64,000 bases of DNA. Origin: Isochrysis galbana (Eukaryota; Haptophyta; Isochrysidales; Isochrysidaceae). Under the pieces are notes generated by a model. It had not been told where the DNA came from. It searched no databases and saw nothing but the letters and a program-made list of their open reading frames with translations. A program made the position numbers and the translations under genes. Shown here in pieces: positions 9,135-18,841 of the stretch; within the stretch, counting starts at the first letter, position 1; the number at the start of each line of letters is the position of its first letter. The stretch spans positions 6,508,005 to 6,572,004 of the forward strand of contig CM030936.1 of the NCBI GenBank assembly GCA_018136815.1, written 5' to 3'.

Positions 9135-10298
9135 ATGAGCCCGCCGCTTGGCCGACGGCCGGTCGGCCCCCTCGCGCGCGCTCTCCTCCTCTTCCTCCCT
9201 CCCTTCCTCCTCTCTTTCTGTCTCGTCTTTGGCGCGTATTGCGCCCTTGTTGCGCGCCCAGCCTCTCCCAACCGCATACCCTGCCCATCTCACCCGATGC
9301 TCTGGCTGGCTGCGCTCTCCTCGCTGGGCGCTCTGCCGCAGCCGCCCGACTGGCGCACCGAGCGGCTACGGCTGGCGGGGGAGATGTACTCGTCGCGGTG
9401 GCAGCGCGCGGCGGCGGCGGCCAAGCCGCGCCCGCCGCTGCTCTGCATACCACCTGTGGGCGTAGGCATCACGCGAGAATTCTTCGAGCCGCTCCATCGC
9501 GAGTGGGCAGCGCTTGGAGCGCCGAGTGACATGCACTCGCCAGAGCTGCTGGGCAATGGCGACGCCTCACCCAAGCCGCGCCGCTTCTACTCACCACACG
9601 TGTGGGCCGAGCAGCTTCTCCACTACCAACGACGCAAGATTGGACGGCCCGTCGTGCTCGTAGTCCAGGGCGGACTCCTTCCCGTCGCCCTCGAGATGTG
9701 GCGCGAAGCAGGCAACAACGCCATCGTAGGCGTCTCGCTCTGCTCGCCCCCGCCGCTCCGCTTCATCTCTCCCGAGGCTCCAGAGGAGAGAAACGTGCGG
9801 GGACGGTTCAGAGGCGAACCCTCCTCGCCGGGACGTCTCAAACAGCGCGCGGCTTGGGCGCTCAGCCTCAGCCCAGTCGGAAACCTCTTCTTTCGATACT
9901 TGCGGGCTGGGAAGGACCTCCCGCGCATCCGCTCCTTCTCAGAGCGCAACCTCTTCTTCGATCCTGAGCGTGTCGACGACGAGTGGATCCGCATGTGTGA
10001 CTTTGGGTCTCGTGACGCGCGCTCACGCTTTGCAACGTTCTCCTACCTCGCAGGCACCATCCCCGGAGGTGCCTGGCGCGATGATCGTGCCGATCTCCTT
10101 GCTAGCCTCGATGTGCCGTCCCAAGTCTTGCGTGGGGGCGGCATCCCAGGAGCAGAGGAGAGGTTGCAAGCGCTGGTAGAGGCGCTCCCCCAACCTTCAT
10201 GCTGTCAGCTTATTCCTTGTGGACGATCAGTGCTGCCCTATGAGAATCCTGCGCCCACCGCAGAGGCGATCGCACGATTCCTGAAGGAGAATTGGTAA
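9135..10298 (+). CDS. Alpha/beta-hydrolase-like protein, probably plastid-targeted
   Basis: Single-exon frame of 387 residues from the first in-frame ATG. Residues about 15-40 are strongly hydrophobic (ALLLFLPPFLLSFCLVFGAY) after an arginine-containing start and are followed by VARPASPNR. That looks like a signal peptide, and a following transit peptide would suit a secondary plastid. The core has PPLLCIPPVGVGITREFFEP, the first strand and oxyanion region of a family known from cyanobacteria and chloroplasts (usual form H-P-V/I-G-V-G-L-S). At the nucleophile elbow the sequence is VVLVVQGGLLPVALE, with no GxSxG serine. Activity is therefore uncertain; it may be a pseudo-hydrolase or use another chemistry. 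The C-terminal third keeps DVPSQVLRGG, then PTAEAIARFL near the end. Family assignment is from memory of motifs. Confidence 0.75.
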   Translation: MSPPLGRRPVGPLARALLLFLPPFLLSFCLVFGAYCALVARPASPNRIPCPSHPMLWLAALSSLGALPQPPDWRTERLRLAGEMYSSRWQRAAAAAKPRPPLLCIPPVGVGITREFFEPLHREWAALGAPSDMHSPELLGNGDASPKPRRFYSPHVWAEQLLHYQRRKIGRPVVLVVQGGLLPVALEMWREAGNNAIVGVSLCSPPPLRFISPEAPEERNVRGRFRGEPSSPGRLKQRAAWALSLSPVGNLFFRYLRAGKDLPRIRSFSERNLFFDPERVDDEWIRMCDFGSRDARSRFATFSYLAGTIPGGAWRDDRADLLASLDVPSQVLRGGGIPGAEERLQALVEALPQPSCCQLIPCGRSVLPYENPAPTAEAIARFLKENW

Positions 10299-10665
10299 GC
10301 CTTAAGTCAAGCCTATCCATATTCTTTCGGTCGGCAACGCTGTAGTCTGCGAGGCGAGGTTACATGGCACCAAAAATCACCGTGGGTGCACTAGTGATGT
10401 TTCGAGTGGCTGTAGCATCGCTTGAGCGGACCTGAGACCATTAACCGCATGGTTGGACGAACACTTTGCTTGGCACGAAAGCTTTGCCAACAGGGTCGTG
10501 GGACCTCTTGTGGGCCGTCACGATTCGGGGCGCTGTGTGCCTCGACAAATGTGTCAAGAGAGCTTGATAGCTATCGCCTCGCCAGATGCGCAGGGCCCGA
10601 CGACATGGCAAAGGCCGGATCGCTCGATGCATGGACGTGCCGAGGGAGCCATGAATGATGGACTT
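10299..10665. other. 3' flank of the hydrolase gene
   Basis: Mixed-composition sequence with no recognised gene. It leads into a tandem duplication at 10666. Confidence 0.35.
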
Positions 10666-10925
10666 GCATGCTATTTGCTCTGACATGTAGAGGGGAAGTT
10701 GCTGCCGGCAGAAGTGGCTACTCATCAAGGGTATGTCAGTCTGCACGGCAGGCGCCGGTGCCAGATGTGGGCCAAAGGATTGTGCTCTGTAAGGATTTTG
10801 AGTCTGCATGCTTTTTGCTCCGGCCCGCAGAGCGGAAGTTGCGGCCGGAAGATGTGGCTACTCGTTTGTGGGGCATGTGAGTATGCACGGCAAGCGCCAG
10901 GGCCGTGTGCATGGGCTAAGGGGTT
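10666..10925 (+). repeat. Diverged tandem duplication, unit about 130 bp
   Basis: Two units, each with GCATGCT(A/T)TTTGCTC, then GGAAGTTGC(T/G)GCCGG, GTGGCTACTC, GCACGGCA(G/A)GCGCC and a GGGC-AAGG end. The two differ by point changes and small indels. No meaningful frame runs through both. Confidence 0.75.
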
Positions 10926-10929
10926 CGCA

Positions 10930-11365
10930 GCGTTTCCCACCCACTGACAATTGACAAGGTAGCAGCCCTCCCTGATTCCTGATTATGAAAAATATCGCCA
11001 ACCTCTTATCCAGTGGTACCACCGTCACGAGTTGACTCATCCATCTCTTCTCGCGAGGTGGGGGGGGGGGGGGGATCTTCTCGTTCGTCTCCGCCCCCCC
11101 CCCCCGCCCCCCCGCGGCCATGCGGCGAGCGCGGCAGCTGCCGACGACATTTTGCATTCCCCCACGCGCGAGGCGGCGCGCGGCAGCATAGCGGCTTTTG
11201 AAAGGAGACGCTGGAGAGACCCTCTGCGGGGCGAAGGAGAGGCTCTGGGCTGGGGCGTATGGGGCGCTTGACAAGTGCGCCCCTCAACCCCTGCCCTGCC
11301 CATGACCCATGAGCGCTGCTCTTGGCTCATCTCCTCAATTGCTATTGCTTGCTAGCTTGATAAAG
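10930..11365. other. Low-complexity spacer with poly-G and poly-C runs
   Basis: A G run (about 11058-11072) and a C run (about 11093-11115) face each other about 20 bp apart and can pair as a hairpin. No gene was recognised. Confidence 0.5.
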
Positions 11366-11541
11366 AAAATCTTCTTAAAATTCCCCGCTACTTGTACGGC
11401 GTGAGGCAGAGTGCTACTAGAAAAGTGAGGTTTCGTATATCTAAACCTCTCGCCGCCTGCGAGAGGTCTTCCGATGAATCCAGGTTGAAGTCTTTATCCA
11501 CCATGTAAAGAGGGCTTATCATCTTCCGTATATGTTTGTGT
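11366..11541 (-). mobile_element. LINE 3'-end fragment (copy L2)
   Basis: Read on the reverse strand, this carries the end of the LINE ORF2 (codons matching SPLY.VDKDFNL and the SEDLLQAA-like region, degenerate) and the terminal block GCGGGGAATTTTAAGAAGATTTTC. It is severely 5'-truncated and sits immediately left of the target site used by the neighbouring larger LINE copy. Confidence 0.75.
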
Positions 11542-11567
11542 AGCGCACCCGAGCCGAACCCCGGATA
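11541..11567 (+). repeat. Left part of repeat X with target-site duplication of LINE L1
   Basis: The 18-mer CGAGCCGAACCCCGGATA (11550-11567) recurs exactly at 14300-14317 on the other side of the LINE. Joining GTAGCGCACC (11542-11551) through it to the sequence after 14317 recreates a repeat also present uninterrupted at 57208-57345. Confidence 0.93.
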
Positions 11568-11871
11568 AAAAAAAAATCTTCTTAAAATTCCCCGCTACGC
11601 GTGCGGCGTGAGGCAGTGTGCTAGTGTACCTCCCTACTACCCAACCTTAACCCCTGACAACCCCCTTCCCCTTTCCCAGTTCCCTCTTTATCGGAGAAGC
11701 TGGTTCCGGGGAGGCCGCGCGCGCTGCTTCGGCCGGGAGTTGGAGAGAAGGGGGCTGGAGACTGTGATTCGTCCTGTACGCTAGTGTTGATTCGGGTTGC
11801 CTTCTATTGTATTTCGTGGGATCTTTATTGATATCCTCCTCGTTTTCTTCTAAGACGCGGTATTAAGTGCC

Positions 11872-12851
11872 TTAGGTGATGTTACGGATGTCTAGCCCTC
11901 CCGCCGCCTGCAGGAGGTCTTCCGATGCTTCTAGGTTGAACTCCTTGTCCACCGTGTAGAGCGGACTTATCAATTTCTTAAAGTGTTTGTTACTCGGGGC
12001 GTGTAGCCCCATATTCTCTCGTTGTTTTTTCAGCCTCAGAAAGAACCCGACTTTCGCCGTTACTAATAGGTGGTATCTCGCAAGGATCGCTCTTAAGATC
12101 GACCTAACGGACCTGCCGTCCGCGTTGCCATATTGGATGTTATAAAAGTCAGTTAGGATGTACCTCCACGCCAGGATGCCTAGGTATCCCGAGGAGGGGT
12201 GCGGTCTGTCCACTTGATAGCAGAAAAGTCGTTGGGCTGTTTCGGATCCCGGCCTGAGGCTAATCCCCAGAAGTCCTTCTATGAATTCAAAGATGGGCTC
12301 CGTCGCGATGCATGATGCCAGGTGAGTGGAGCTTTCAGGGGCTATGCCGCAAAAGCGGCATGTTGGATCGTCAGCAAAGCGGTTCGCTGTAGCTAACCTC
12401 CTATGTAGGACATGTTTGAAATGCAAGTAAGAGTCTCTAGGCGTCAAAAGGTTATATTTGTATAATTGCGATATTTGTTTCCACTTTCCCGAGAGGACCG
12501 GTAACCTTTTTTCCCATCTTAGTGTGGATTTTTGTGTTTTGGTTTTCCTCAAAGCGAGGAACGCTTTAGTCAAGTCCCTGACACTTACATCCTCTAGTGT
12601 TGTACGCGTGCCTTTTAGCATGTATTCTTGAGGTAACGGGTACGCCGTTTCCGCCGGGCCGTCGTACGCATGTCCCCACTTCAGCGGGGTGTATAGTTCG
12701 TCGGGCAGTAGTTGCGGGCTAATCCGCTCGTGGATGTGGGGCTCTCCCATGACATTGAGCTGGACCTTGTGGTAGTCGCCTCTTCGGCGCAGATAAAAGT
12801 TATGGTCTATATCGACTAGGATCTCGCCTAGATCGTGTGCGTCCGGATCTT
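11872..12851 (-). pseudogene. LINE L1 ORF2, C-terminal part only (no endonuclease or RT)
   Basis: The frame runs from about QEDPDAHDLGEILVD (overlapping the end of ORF1) through MGEPHIHERISPQLLPDELY to stop at 11872. It includes CRFCGIAPESSTHLASC, the C-x2-C-x8-H-x3-C cluster found after the RT domain in many non-LTR elements. The last part (AKVGFFLRLKKQRENMGLHA) recurs in copy L5. A complete ORF2 would carry roughly 600-900 more residues upstream. Here ORF1 is joined straight to this tail, so the copy is an internal-deletion derivative. Confidence 0.85.
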
Positions 12852-14273
12852 CCTGAGGGCCATGAGGGCCCTGTAGTCCATGGCGTTACTTGCGTCCCTT
12901 TGGCGCTTTCGTTGTTCCGCTTCCGCCTTATCTTGTTCGCACGTGCATTGGCGAAAGCTAACTTGGTTTTTACGAAGAAATGAGATAGCCCACGGCTTGT
13001 CGTATCCTTTGCAGCCTCCGGGGGCTCCATGGATGGCTAACTCCCCTTCAGGAGTCACACATTCCACCGATGATCGGACCGCATAGTCCAAGTTGAAATT
13101 TTCTCCGTCATCGAGAGTCACATGAAAGTTGCGAGGGAAGCGGTGCCCTAAGGCAGACGTGTCCGTGTAAACATAAAAGTGCCAGATGGGACGCTTGCCG
13201 GACTCAACTTTCGTGATACCTTCGAGTGAGGTTTTGGCTCGCTGTTGGTTGCCCCTTAGCACGTGGAATCCCTCGCGCTCGAGTGAGTTAGCCAAGTGCC
13301 TAGTCTTGGTCTTAAAAGCCTTGATCGGATCAAAGATGCGAAAAACAATGTAGGTCGCCACCTCTTTTAGGGAGGACCGGATAGCGCTCGACTTTCGAGG
13401 GGCCGAGTCGATTAACGCACCATAGGTGATTCCAAATTCATGCGGGACTCCCGAGAGTGCTGTGTTAACTTTGTCTCCGTATGCGGCCTTGAATTGATCG
13501 TGTGCGTCTTCATCAACATAGAAAATCCAAGGGCCTTTGCGGCCTTTGTCCATGCCGTCTGGAGTTGCGTCTAGGCCTTCCAGCCTAGAGAGGAGGAATT
13601 TCATGAAGGTGGCGACATCCTCGCTCTTGATGTCCTTTTTGTCATCAGCTAGCTGAGCTAGCTGGATGTAAAAAGGCGTGTCTTCGGGCTCCTCTTCCTC
13701 ATCAGGTGGAGGAGAAGCAAATGGGGTGGTGTTGTGGAGAGTCGGCTTTGGATCCGATTGGGGATCCGCCCGCTTGCGCGACGGCTGCTGTGGTTGTTGG
13801 GCTTGTGGCTGCTGGGCTTGCTGGGCTGTATCCTTCCCTTTGTGTCCATGCGCAGCTTGCGCGTATGTCCTGGTCGCTTGAGTTGGTTGTTGGTTTGAGG
13901 GCGCAAAGGCCCCCAAAATGGATTGTTGTGTTAAGTGCCCGCCCCCGAGGGGTGCACTGATGGTAGGAGTGGCCGCCATGGGGGTGGCAGCAGAGCTGCC
14001 ACCTCCCATGGGGAGTCCTTGAGTTGGTGGAGGAGCGGAGGGGTTGGGTGGCAGGGCTTTGCCCTGGGTCTGGTTGTCACCAGGGAACAGGACTCTGCCT
14101 GTTCCCTGGTTCTGTGGCAGCTTGGGAGGCGAGGGCGGTGCCGTCATCTCGACGTCGTTGTCAGGCGGCGCGGCGGCCTGTGGGCGCTTGGGCTCCGGCG
14201 GTTTGGGGCGGCCCCGTTGGGGCGTCGTGACGGCGGGGGGCTGGGAGGTGGGAGCGGTCGGCGCGCGCTCCAT
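12828..14273 (-). CDS. LINE L1 ORF1 protein (nucleic-acid-binding/gag-like)
   Basis: 481 residues from the ATG right after the element's 5' hairpin; a 54-nt upstream extension would start outside the element and is rejected. Residues 1-200 are proline/glutamine-rich and disordered (MERAPTAPTSQPP..., RGRPKPPEPKRPQAA). The second half appears folded (EDTPFYIQLAQLADDKKD..., GPWIFYVDEDAHDQFKAAYG). The C-terminus is highly charged (EQDKAEAEQRKRQRDA). No CCHC knuckle or clear RRM signature was seen. By position it is ORF1, which binds element RNA. The last codons overlap the frame of ORF2. N-terminal fragments of the same ORF occur at 15135-15665, 38575-38820 and 57501-57565. Confidence 0.8.
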   Translation of the reverse strand: MERAPTAPTSQPPAVTTPQRGRPKPPEPKRPQAAAPPDNDVEMTAPPSPPKLPQNQGTGRVLFPGDNQTQGKALPPNPSAPPPTQGLPMGGGSSAATPMAATPTISAPLGGGHLTQQSILGAFAPSNQQPTQATRTYAQAAHGHKGKDTAQQAQQPQAQQPQQPSRKRADPQSDPKPTLHNTTPFASPPPDEEEEPEDTPFYIQLAQLADDKKDIKSEDVATFMKFLLSRLEGLDATPDGMDKGRKGPWIFYVDEDAHDQFKAAYGDKVNTALSGVPHEFGITYGALIDSAPRKSSAIRSSLKEVATYIVFRIFDPIKAFKTKTRHLANSLEREGFHVLRGNQQRAKTSLEGITKVESGKRPIWHFYVYTDTSALGHRFPRNFHVTLDDGENFNLDYAVRSSVECVTPEGELAIHGAPGGCKGYDKPWAISFLRKNQVSFRQCTCEQDKAEAEQRKRQRDASNAMDYRALMALRKIRTHTI

Positions 14274-14299
14274 CGCTAAAACTATAACAATAGTTTTTT

Positions 14300-14437
14300 C
14301 GAGCCGAACCCCGGATACCGAAGACAAAGGAATGAAGGGGGGAAGGGAAGGAGGTGGAGGGAAGGGAAGACAAGGGCGATGTCAGAAGGGATGGGGAAGT
14401 ACCCTAGTATAGTAGGTGTGTAGCCCAGAATCTGACG
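14300..14437 (+). repeat. Repeat X, right part with target duplication
   Basis: Starts with the duplicated 18-mer and continues ACCGAAGACAAAGGAATGA, a purine-rich run and TGTGTAGCCCAGAATCTG. This matches the reverse complement of 57208-57345. It leads straight into a reversed gag-family-II fragment. Confidence 0.85.
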
Positions 14438-14600
14438 AATTGGCAAGGCCCATAGGGCCTGAGGGCAATGAGGAGGGTGACAAGCCGGCGGCAGGCGCGG
14501 CTGAAGAGACGACTTCGGAGACGCTGACGGGCTGAAGCCCGTCAGCAGAGGAAGGCGGGCAGGCGGGCTTGAGCGAGGGCGAGGCACTGCGTTGCGGACG
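14438..14600 (-). mobile_element. Gag-like N-terminal module, family II (copy 1)
   Basis: The reverse frame reads KPACPPSSADGLQPVSVSEV, then AAPAAGL and SSLPSGPMG. Close copies lie at 28060-28250 (+), 38011-38195 (-) and 38380-38577 (+). This copy is fused in frame to the unrelated zinc-motif ORF on its right, replacing the MSLSPPSSPS start seen elsewhere. Confidence 0.65.
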
Positions 14601-15125
14601 GCGAGGTAGCTCTCTTGGGCGATCGCTTGCAAGTTGCGCAGCTCGGCGCGAGCCTCGGCGTTCTGGGCGAGCACGACGATGTTGATAACCTCCACGGCGA
14701 TGTCGGAGCGCTTCTCGAGCAGCTTGAGGATCTCGTTGCCGCATATCCTTATGCGCCGCGCCTTGGCGTGCAAAGGGTCCTTGGCGTCGCTGTGGCCGCC
14801 CAACGTCTTGTACTTGGTACCCTTTCGAGTATGGTTGCTCGAGCCGCGGCCCGGCCCGGCACGCTCGTTCGAGTAATTGTCGCCGTCGCCGTCCCCGTCG
14901 TCGTCGCCGCCGCTCTCCTCCTCCAGGTTGGACATGTATGGCTCGCCGTCGGAGCCCTCTGCGGATGTCGTCCGTTTCCGCATCACGCCGCAGCAAACGC
15001 ACCTGAAGACTGAAGAACCCTTCGAGTTCGTCCGTATGGATGAGGTTGCGGCGATCCTCTTCAGGCGCGTCAACCCCGTCGACGTCGTACCGCTTGCTGC
15101 ATCGCTTGCATATAGGGGAGGGCAT
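14590..15125 (-). pseudogene. Zinc-motif ORF with a frameshift
   Basis: Starts MPSPICKRCSKRYDVDGVDA and continues to DELEGFF in one frame. The next segment, RCVCCGVMRKRTTSAEGSDG, an acidic Asp/Gly-rich stretch, KTLGGHSDAKDPLHAKARRI and ELRNLQAIAQESYLAVRNAV, is in another frame. One base gained or lost near 15000-15015 would restore a single ORF with paired CxxC motifs (C-x2-C...C-x2-C), a likely zinc ribbon, followed by a helical C-terminal region. The protein is then fused to the gag II module. I do not recognise the family; a transposon-encoded DNA-binding protein is possible. The frameshift may be decay or an assembly error. Confidence 0.5.
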
Positions 15126-15134
15126 GGCGACTGT

Positions 15135-15665
15135 TCACACCCACGCACCCACGACTACGGCCGGTAGGCCTCTCTCCAGGAGCCGGGGAGATAGCCGCCG
15201 GGGGGGGGGGGGCGTCCGAATTTGGTCTGTGGGTGACCTTTTTTCACATTGTGGAAGCCGTAAAGGCTCCCAAGATGGATTGTTGGGTGAAGTGCCCGCC
15301 CACGAGGGGTGCACAGCTGGTAGGAGTTGCCTCCATGGGGGTGGCAGCAGGAGTCCTTGTATGGGTGGCGAGGCGGCAGGTGCTGGCGGCAGAGGCGCCT
15401 GTGTCTGGCTCTGTTGGTCAGGGGGGAACAGGGCTCTGCCTGTTCCCACCCTCTGTGAGGTCTGGCCGGCGGGAGGAGGTGGAAGCATGTCGACGTCTTC
15501 GTCGGCCGGGACGGCGGCCTGCGCGCGCTTAGGCTCCGGTGGCTTCGGGCGGCCCCGTTGGGGCGTCGTGGCTGATGTGGGCTGGGAGGTGGGAGGCGGC
15601 GCGGCGCTCTCCATCGCTAAAACTATAACGATAGTTTTACTTTCTAGCTTGATATTGTATTTCAT
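15135..15665 (-). mobile_element. LINE ORF1 5' fragment (copy L3) with terminal hairpin
   Basis: The ATG at about 15614 is followed by MESAAPPPTSQPTSATTPQR and RGRPKPPEPKRAQAA, clearly ORF1 of the L1 family but diverged. Upstream is the hairpin AAAACTAT-CGTT-ATAGTTTT (15619-15638). The reading frame loses its match near 15300, where similarity to ORF1 (QQSILGAFA and GGH-like segments) continues in other frames. The 3' remainder is missing. Confidence 0.75.
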
Positions 15666-15789
15666 ATTGCATAGTCTCCTACAGCTCGGCTTGCACCCTT
15701 CTGCTAGTGAGGCTGATTACGCGCGCCCATCAGGCGCAGATGCACCTTGGCGACAAGGCGACGCCATAGCTGTGGCACACTTGCCCACC

Positions 15790-18379
15790 TCAACTCTTAC
15801 CTTGCGGCGCGGAGAGCATGGGAAGCGCAGCCATAATGTCCGCTGGAAGGTCGTGGCCAGGGACCACGGCCAGAAGTGAACGTACGTCGGCGACCGCTGC
15901 GGCAAGCAAAGCCGCTTGATTCACGCTTCCCAAGTGCTCCACATTGGTAGGCGGGGTCATTTGCACAACTGCAGGCATGGAGCAGCTTGCTGACTCGTCG
16001 CACCGCGTTGAAGTCCTTTCATTCTTGGTCTCCTGTCGCGGATCAAGAGATCGCAAGACACTTGGAGAGGGCGCTGGTGAGCCCGCAAGTGCATGGGCTG
16101 TGAGCAATTGCGCCACCTCAGCGCTTACGCAATGCAACCCGAGTGGGGCCGTGCTCGTCTGGCCCTCTTGCTCTTGATCCGCACAGGCGGGAACATGCTC
16201 TCGCTCCTTCTTCGTACACGTCTGCAAGTCGCTCGAGCCTCCCTCATTAGCAAGGGGATTGCTAGACGGGCGGGGAACGTCTTGAACATCAGCATGGAGT
16301 GCATGTTGACCAGCAGAGCCTTTGGCACCGGCACCGTCCGGCGCTCGAGTACTAATTAGTGCTGCAGCTGCTGTCTGCTTTGCTTGAACAAAGAGCTCAG
16401 CCTGCGCAGCGGCGCGACTGGCGAGCCTCTCGCGACAAGCGGCGGCGGCCGCCGCGCGTTCCTTGTACGGCTTCAACTGATTTGTTGGAATATGACGCCG
16501 GTCGTCCTCGTAGAATACCCCTGTAATGGACTCACGCGGCAGCGGCGGATCAGGTGGGCGCTCCTTCGGTGCTGTAGGCGAAGGTGATTGCGACAAGGCC
16601 TGCGTCCTTTGGGTCCGTGGCTCTATCCAAGCCTCGGGTACCCGATGTGATGACTTCGAAGACGGTCCCAGCCTTCTGGAAGAAATTCCGGCTGGTAACG
16701 AGTCGGCAGTCGCATCTAGTCGCGTGCTAGCAGAGATATTCGCCGCCGGTGCAGGTACCTCTGCGATCGCCGTCTCCAATCGTGTTGCAATCCTAATGGC
16801 CGTGCGCTCCTCTACGATGGCTTGCCTCACCTTTGCTCGCAGCTCCGCCTCCTGCTGTGCCGTGAGGTGGTGTGCAGTCCAGCTGGCCGTTGGCCGCATG
16901 AGGGCGCTAAGTATTTCGGCATCGACAGGGGCTGCGGCAGCTGGTGGGGCGGCTTCCCGAGGCGCATGGTGGGCGATCCAACTGGCGGTCGGTCTTTGGA
17001 GGGCCTCGATGGCAGGGTCGGGGGGAGGTCGCGGCACGGCTGGCGACGCTGTGCCGCTTGGCCCCCCCTCACAAGCCAGCGCGAGCCGAGCAGCCCAGTG
17101 GTGGGTGTCCATTCGGGCCTCGCCTGGGAAGGTCGAGCACATTGGTTCACTCACGCCAGAAGTTGTGCCGCCCTCAAAGGTTGGCGCAACAGCAGGGACA
17201 GCTTCAGCACTCACAACGCCCTCAGCTCGTGGATCGGAAGAGCCACCGTCAGAATTGCCTAAATTCATGCTTCCGCAGAGAGCCGACGATTCCGTCCCAG
17301 GGCACGACTCGAGCTGCGCACAGTCCCGCTCAACTGCCTCGCTAGCCCCGGAGCCAATGTCAGGCTTAGCTCTGGCATTACACATTGAAGGCGTCCTGTA
17401 CGCCGTCTCCCGCCGCGGCTCATCCGAGCAAGACTTTCCTGCGAGCGCTTCCGTCCGCTGAGTGCAGCCCTTGTGCCTGATGAACGAGGGGCTCTTGCGC
17501 TTCGCCGCCGTTCCGCCTCCATGCGGCTGCTTTGCACGCTTGGCCCGCTCACGCATGACGGCGCCGCGCTCCGCCTGCAATTGAAGGGTCAGCCGCCGTA
17601 TGTGGTTGGTCAGCGTGCCCATCTTGCGCTGATCTTCCGCATGCCGAGCCTCTGCCGACTTGACTTCGGCTCGCATCGTCCGCAGCTGCTCCTGCCGATC
17701 GGCCTCCTTACTGCCTTCCTGATTTAGCCGGTCCACGAGCCGCTTGTTCTCCTCCCACATGGTGAGGGCGCGCGAGAACCACTGCCTCTGCTCCGCCACG
17801 CTGAGGTCCGACTGCGCGCGCGCCTGACTGGCGGTAGCCCGCTCGTTTTCGAGCTGGCGCATGGCCTCCTTGAGCTGTGACTTCGTCTCCACTTTGTGCA
17901 AGCTGGCCTGTCTGCGTGTGACCATCAGCTCGGCCCGCTGCATTGCCGAACGGACACGCAGCACCTAAGGCAAGGCGCGCATATGGAAGCAAGTAAGGCG
18001 AGGTGGCGGGCTCGAGCACGTGTCTGTAAGTCATGAGCACCTGTTCCGTCTGCGCCTTCTTCTCCAGCTCGCTCTGAAGCCGCTGGCCCTCCTCGACTAA
18101 ACGCAGGTTGTCGTCTGCCGCGTGGAGCGTTGCGCCAGCATAGGTCTCCTGGTCGGTGTTGGCGAGCGTGCGGCGGAGCAGGTGGTTGTCTTTCTGTAAC
18201 GCGTCGATCTGGGCGCGCGCGAGCGAGAGTGCCTCCTCCAGCTCACCCACCACCGCCGCCTGCCTCTTCCTGAGCTCTCTCTCTCTTTGTTCCGACTCTC
18301 TCGCATCGAGAAGCGCTGCACGGCTGCTCGCCAGCTGCTCAGTCAGCTCGGCGAGGAGGACGGAGGAAGCAGAGGACAT
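15790..18379 (-). CDS. Coiled-coil protein, two exons, function unknown
   Basis: Exon 1 (18379-18041, 113 codons) and exon 2 (17964-15790) join through a 76-nt GT-AG intron (18040-17965; CAG/GTGCTC ... CCTTAG) to give about 837 residues. Residues 1-260 are almost continuous heptad-type helix (LAELTEQLASSRAALLDARE; QIDALQKDNHLLRRTLANTD; AEVKSAEARHAEDQRK). The remainder is long, low-complexity and probably disordered. It includes two copies of a short motif, PTASWIAHHAP and PTASWTAHHLT, about 40 residues apart, and a motif around ESITGVFYEDDRRHIPTNQ. This layout suits a centrosomal, flagellar or cytoskeletal scaffold, but no named family was recognised. Further introns within exon 2 cannot be excluded. 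Confidence 0.75.
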
Positions 18380-18841
18380 GGACGAGGTCCTAAGCCCCGG
18401 TCACCCCGTCTACTTCTCTGACTCTCCCTCTCTCCCTCCCTCTCACTTTCTCTCTCTCTCTCCCTCTCGTCGGGCCGATCAGTACGGTTTTGGAGAGAGA
18501 GGGAGGCAGGCAGAAAGAGCGGAAGGTAGAGGGGCAGAGAGGGATACCGGCGGGGAGGGAGAGTGAGAGGAAGGGGATGGAGGCCTACCCTAGTTGGGCT
18601 GTCAGTCCGTAAGCTTACGGTGGTTTTGAGCTTACACTTACATCAGTACTTACATCAGTACTAATATCAGCTTACACCCCTATTATAACTTCTAGTATCG
18701 CTATTATTATACTTATACATACTCGGGGGTGTTCAGCGTGCAGCGCGTGGCGCTTGCGCAAAGGGGAGGGCAGCGCAAATAAACAGAGAGCACGAGTTGG
18801 CAGGTGCATGTGAAGAGGCCAAGAGTCCAAGGTGGTGGGGG
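18380..18841. promoter_or_regulatory. 5' flank of the coiled-coil gene, CT/GA-rich
   Basis: Bases 18415-18475 are CT-rich and 18490-18580 GA-rich, adjoining the start codon. Farther left are several TACATCAG/TTACA repeats (18620-18720). No gene was seen. Confidence 0.35.

Larger units (their letters stand above)
11568..14299 (-). mobile_element. Non-LTR retrotransposon (LINE) L1, internally deleted, with 18-bp target duplication
   Basis: A 2.7-kb insertion in reverse orientation. The 5' end (14299 side) has a perfect 8-bp-stem hairpin, AAAACTAT/ATAGTTTT, just before the ORF1 start. The 3' end (11568 side) is GCGGGGAATTTTAAGAAGAT followed by a run of about nine T on the sense strand. It carries ORF1 and the C-terminal part of ORF2, including the CCHC motif typical of regions downstream of LINE reverse transcriptases, but the endonuclease and RT domains are missing. 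It therefore must have been mobilised by another copy's enzymes. The exact 18-bp duplication and the unfilled paralogous site at about 57.32 kb show that the boundaries are real and the insertion fairly young. Confidence 0.93.

Noticed and set aside
10299-11000. Possible CRISPR-like or satellite array
   Set aside because: Only two diverged units of about 130 bp; no short regular spacers.
12880-14279. Plus-strand ORFs opposite the LINE ORF1
   Set aside because: Shadows of the minus-strand ORF. The minus frame is confirmed by homologous fragments at 15.1, 38.6 and 57.5 kb.
16526-17461. 311-codon plus-strand ORF
   Set aside because: Antisense shadow of the coiled-coil gene, whose minus frame is supported by a correct splice junction and heptad patterns.
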